5,385 nucleotides of DNA from an archaeon (GTDB lineage: Archaea; Nanobdellota; Nanobdellia; Pacearchaeales; GW2011-AR1), in contig DAIENA010000018.1 in assembly GCA_027341315.1 (NCBI GenBank), forward strand, positions 6,480 to 11,864. The letters are read 5' to 3'. This document shows, one piece after another, positions 4,717 to 5,385 of this stretch (positions are counted from its first letter, which is position 1; every line of letters starts with the position of its first letter). The position numbers and the translations under genes are program-made. Below the pieces are notes generated by a model. That model saw only the letters and a program-made list of their open reading frames with translations, searched no databases and had not been told where the DNA came from.

Positions 4717-4741
4717 AATGGTAAAAAAGAGTTAAAATGGT
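4704..4741 (+). repeat. 19-bp perfect tandem duplication over a stop/start junction
   Basis: The unit AAAAAAGAGTTAAAATGGT occurs twice back to back (4704-4722 and 4723-4741), followed by a further A-run. Each unit contains the end of a reading frame (AAG AGT TAA) and the beginning of the next (ATG GT). The first copy holds the HIT stop, the second the DUF5654 start. Confidence 0.95.
4718..4735 (+). other. Five-codon mini-ORF (MVKKS) made by the junction repeat
   Basis: ATG (4718-4720) lies one base after the HIT stop and encodes M-V-K-K-S before TAA at 4733-4735. A single base then separates it from the ATG of the DUF5654-like gene. It is a by-product of the 19-bp duplication. Ribosomes reinitiating after HIT could translate it and then reinitiate again. 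No function is implied. Confidence 0.5.
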
Positions 4742-4997
4742 AAAAAAAGTTTTAAAAGAATTTAAAATGCAGTTTAACAATTCAGTTAACACTGCAATTA
4801 TTGCGGCGTTCGGTTTTTTGGTTGCATTGTCCTGGAAAGATTTGATTACAGAGTTTGTGAATAAAATTTCTTCGTACACCCCGTTTCAAGGGCAGTTAAT
4901 CTCCACATTGATTGTTACAGTTATTTCGGTTACAGGAATTTTTATTACAACAAAGATTTTTTCTCCTAAAAAATCCGACGCTGAAGAGAAAAAATGA
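4737..4997 (+). CDS. Small two-helix membrane protein, DUF5654-like
   Basis: The protein has 86 residues: a basic amphipathic start (MVKKVLKEFK), a first membrane helix (about 17-37) with the pattern TAIIAAFGFLVALSWKDLI, a short outer or loop segment with SSYTPFQGQ (45-53), a second membrane helix (about 54-73), and a charged tail ending in EEKK. The AFG..ALSW.D helix followed by a Thr/Val-rich helix matches the layout of the archaeal DUF5654 family, which has no known function. The assignment is by pattern. It follows the HIT gene after the duplicated stop/start junction. Its TGA stop overlaps the NUDIX start as ATGA (4994-4997), so the two are translationally coupled. Confidence 0.85.
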   Translation: MVKKVLKEFKMQFNNSVNTAIIAAFGFLVALSWKDLITEFVNKISSYTPFQGQLISTLIVTVISVTGIFITTKIFSPKKSDAEEKK

Positions 4998-5385
4998 AAC
5001 TCAAATTTAGAAAAGGGGTTTTTATTGTGGTCTATTCTTTTTATAAAAATAATTTGGAGTATTTGTTACTTAAGAGAAAACTTCATTGGACTGGATGGGA
5101 ATTTCCTAAAGGAGCCGTCGAAAAATTTGAAACAAAACGAATGGCGGTAAAACGCGAGACGATGGAAGAAACGGGTTTAGCTCCTGTAAAAATAAAAAAA
5201 CATAAATTTTCCGGAAAATATCTTTATTCAAGAACTTTGAGCGACCGTCCGAACGTAGTCGGGCAGACGTTTTCATTATACTCGGTCGAAGTCGAAAAAA
5301 GAAAAATAAAAATTGACCGTCACGAACATTCGCGGGCGTCGTGGTTTTCTTACAAAGACGCCGTAAAAAAATTAACTTACGACGA
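4994..5385 (+). CDS. NUDIX hydrolase, C-terminus cut by window edge
   Basis: 130 codons are visible without a stop. The NUDIX box is complete and perfect: G40, E46, then RETMEETGL at 54-62, fitting Gx5Ex7REUxEExGU. The preceding WTGWEFPKG (32-40) resembles the entry strand of diadenosine tetraphosphate hydrolase-like and related house-cleaning NUDIX enzymes, which cleave nucleoside diphosphates linked to another moiety using Mg2+ held by the Glu residues. A strand with Gln-Thr-Phe-Ser-Leu-Tyr (91-96) and HEHSRASWFSYKDAVKKL (110-127) is the usual last strand and helix, so only a few residues should be missing. The start overlaps the DUF5654-like stop by four bases (ATGA), with GAAGAG just upstream as a weak ribosome site. 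The substrate is unresolved. The HIT gene two genes upstream acts on similar chemistry, which suggests a shared nucleotide-cleanup role. Confidence 0.94.
   Translation, partial: MKLKFRKGVFIVVYSFYKNNLEYLLLKRKLHWTGWEFPKGAVEKFETKRMAVKRETMEETGLAPVKIKKHKFSGKYLYSRTLSDRPNVVGQTFSLYSVEVEKRKIKIDRHEHSRASWFSYKDAVKKLTYD

Noticed and set aside
4424..4879. Minus-strand open frames at 4424-4630 and 4685-4879
   Set aside because: They are antisense to the HIT triad region and to the DUF5654-like gene respectively. Neither has its own promoter-start arrangement.

Overview
The window looks like a piece of an AT-rich archaeal chromosome, most likely a DPANN lineage close to Woesearchaeota or Pacearchaeota. That placement is inferred from general style, not from a search. 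The archaeal signs are a TATA box centred about 26-27 nt upstream of nearly every leading start codon, which implies leaderless or near-leaderless transcripts. They also include an archaeal-looking RNase P RNA, a tRNA gene without an encoded CCA, an archaeal class III-signal pilin-like protein and a small two-helix membrane protein resembling archaeal DUF5654. Genes are short and tightly packed.

Layout: 1-60 holds the start of a possible minus-strand gene that runs off the window. Positions 153-534 are an RNase P RNA gene on the plus strand with its own TATA box. Two small minus-strand genes of unknown function (1214-879 and 876-547) form an operon converging on it. A minus-strand tRNA-Phe(GAA) sits at 1341-1270. 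On the plus strand, a small membrane protein (DUF4190-like) abuts a pilin-like secreted or surface protein (1448-2308), followed by cysteinyl-tRNA synthetase (2346-3680). A minus-strand protein with a probable RNase H-like or DUF3800-like fold (4198-3677) shares its stop codon region with cysS. The right end is a plus-strand operon of a HIT-family hydrolase, a DUF5654-like membrane protein and a NUDIX hydrolase that continues past the window edge.

Functionally, the region mixes RNA and translation genes (RNase P RNA, tRNA-Phe, CysRS), a probable nucleotide-housekeeping pair (HIT and NUDIX) and a surface or membrane pair (DUF4190-like and pilin-like).

The most interesting signal is in the RNase P RNA. 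Its 3' domain (CR-V, the P4 3' strand and the P1 3' strand) is present twice in tandem, and either copy can pair with the single 5' side. A nearly universal A-U pair in the catalytic P4 helix is replaced by G-C on both sides. Second is a 19-bp exact tandem duplication across the HIT stop/DUF5654 start junction, which creates a five-codon mini-ORF. I see no CRISPR array, insertion sequence or obvious defence system.
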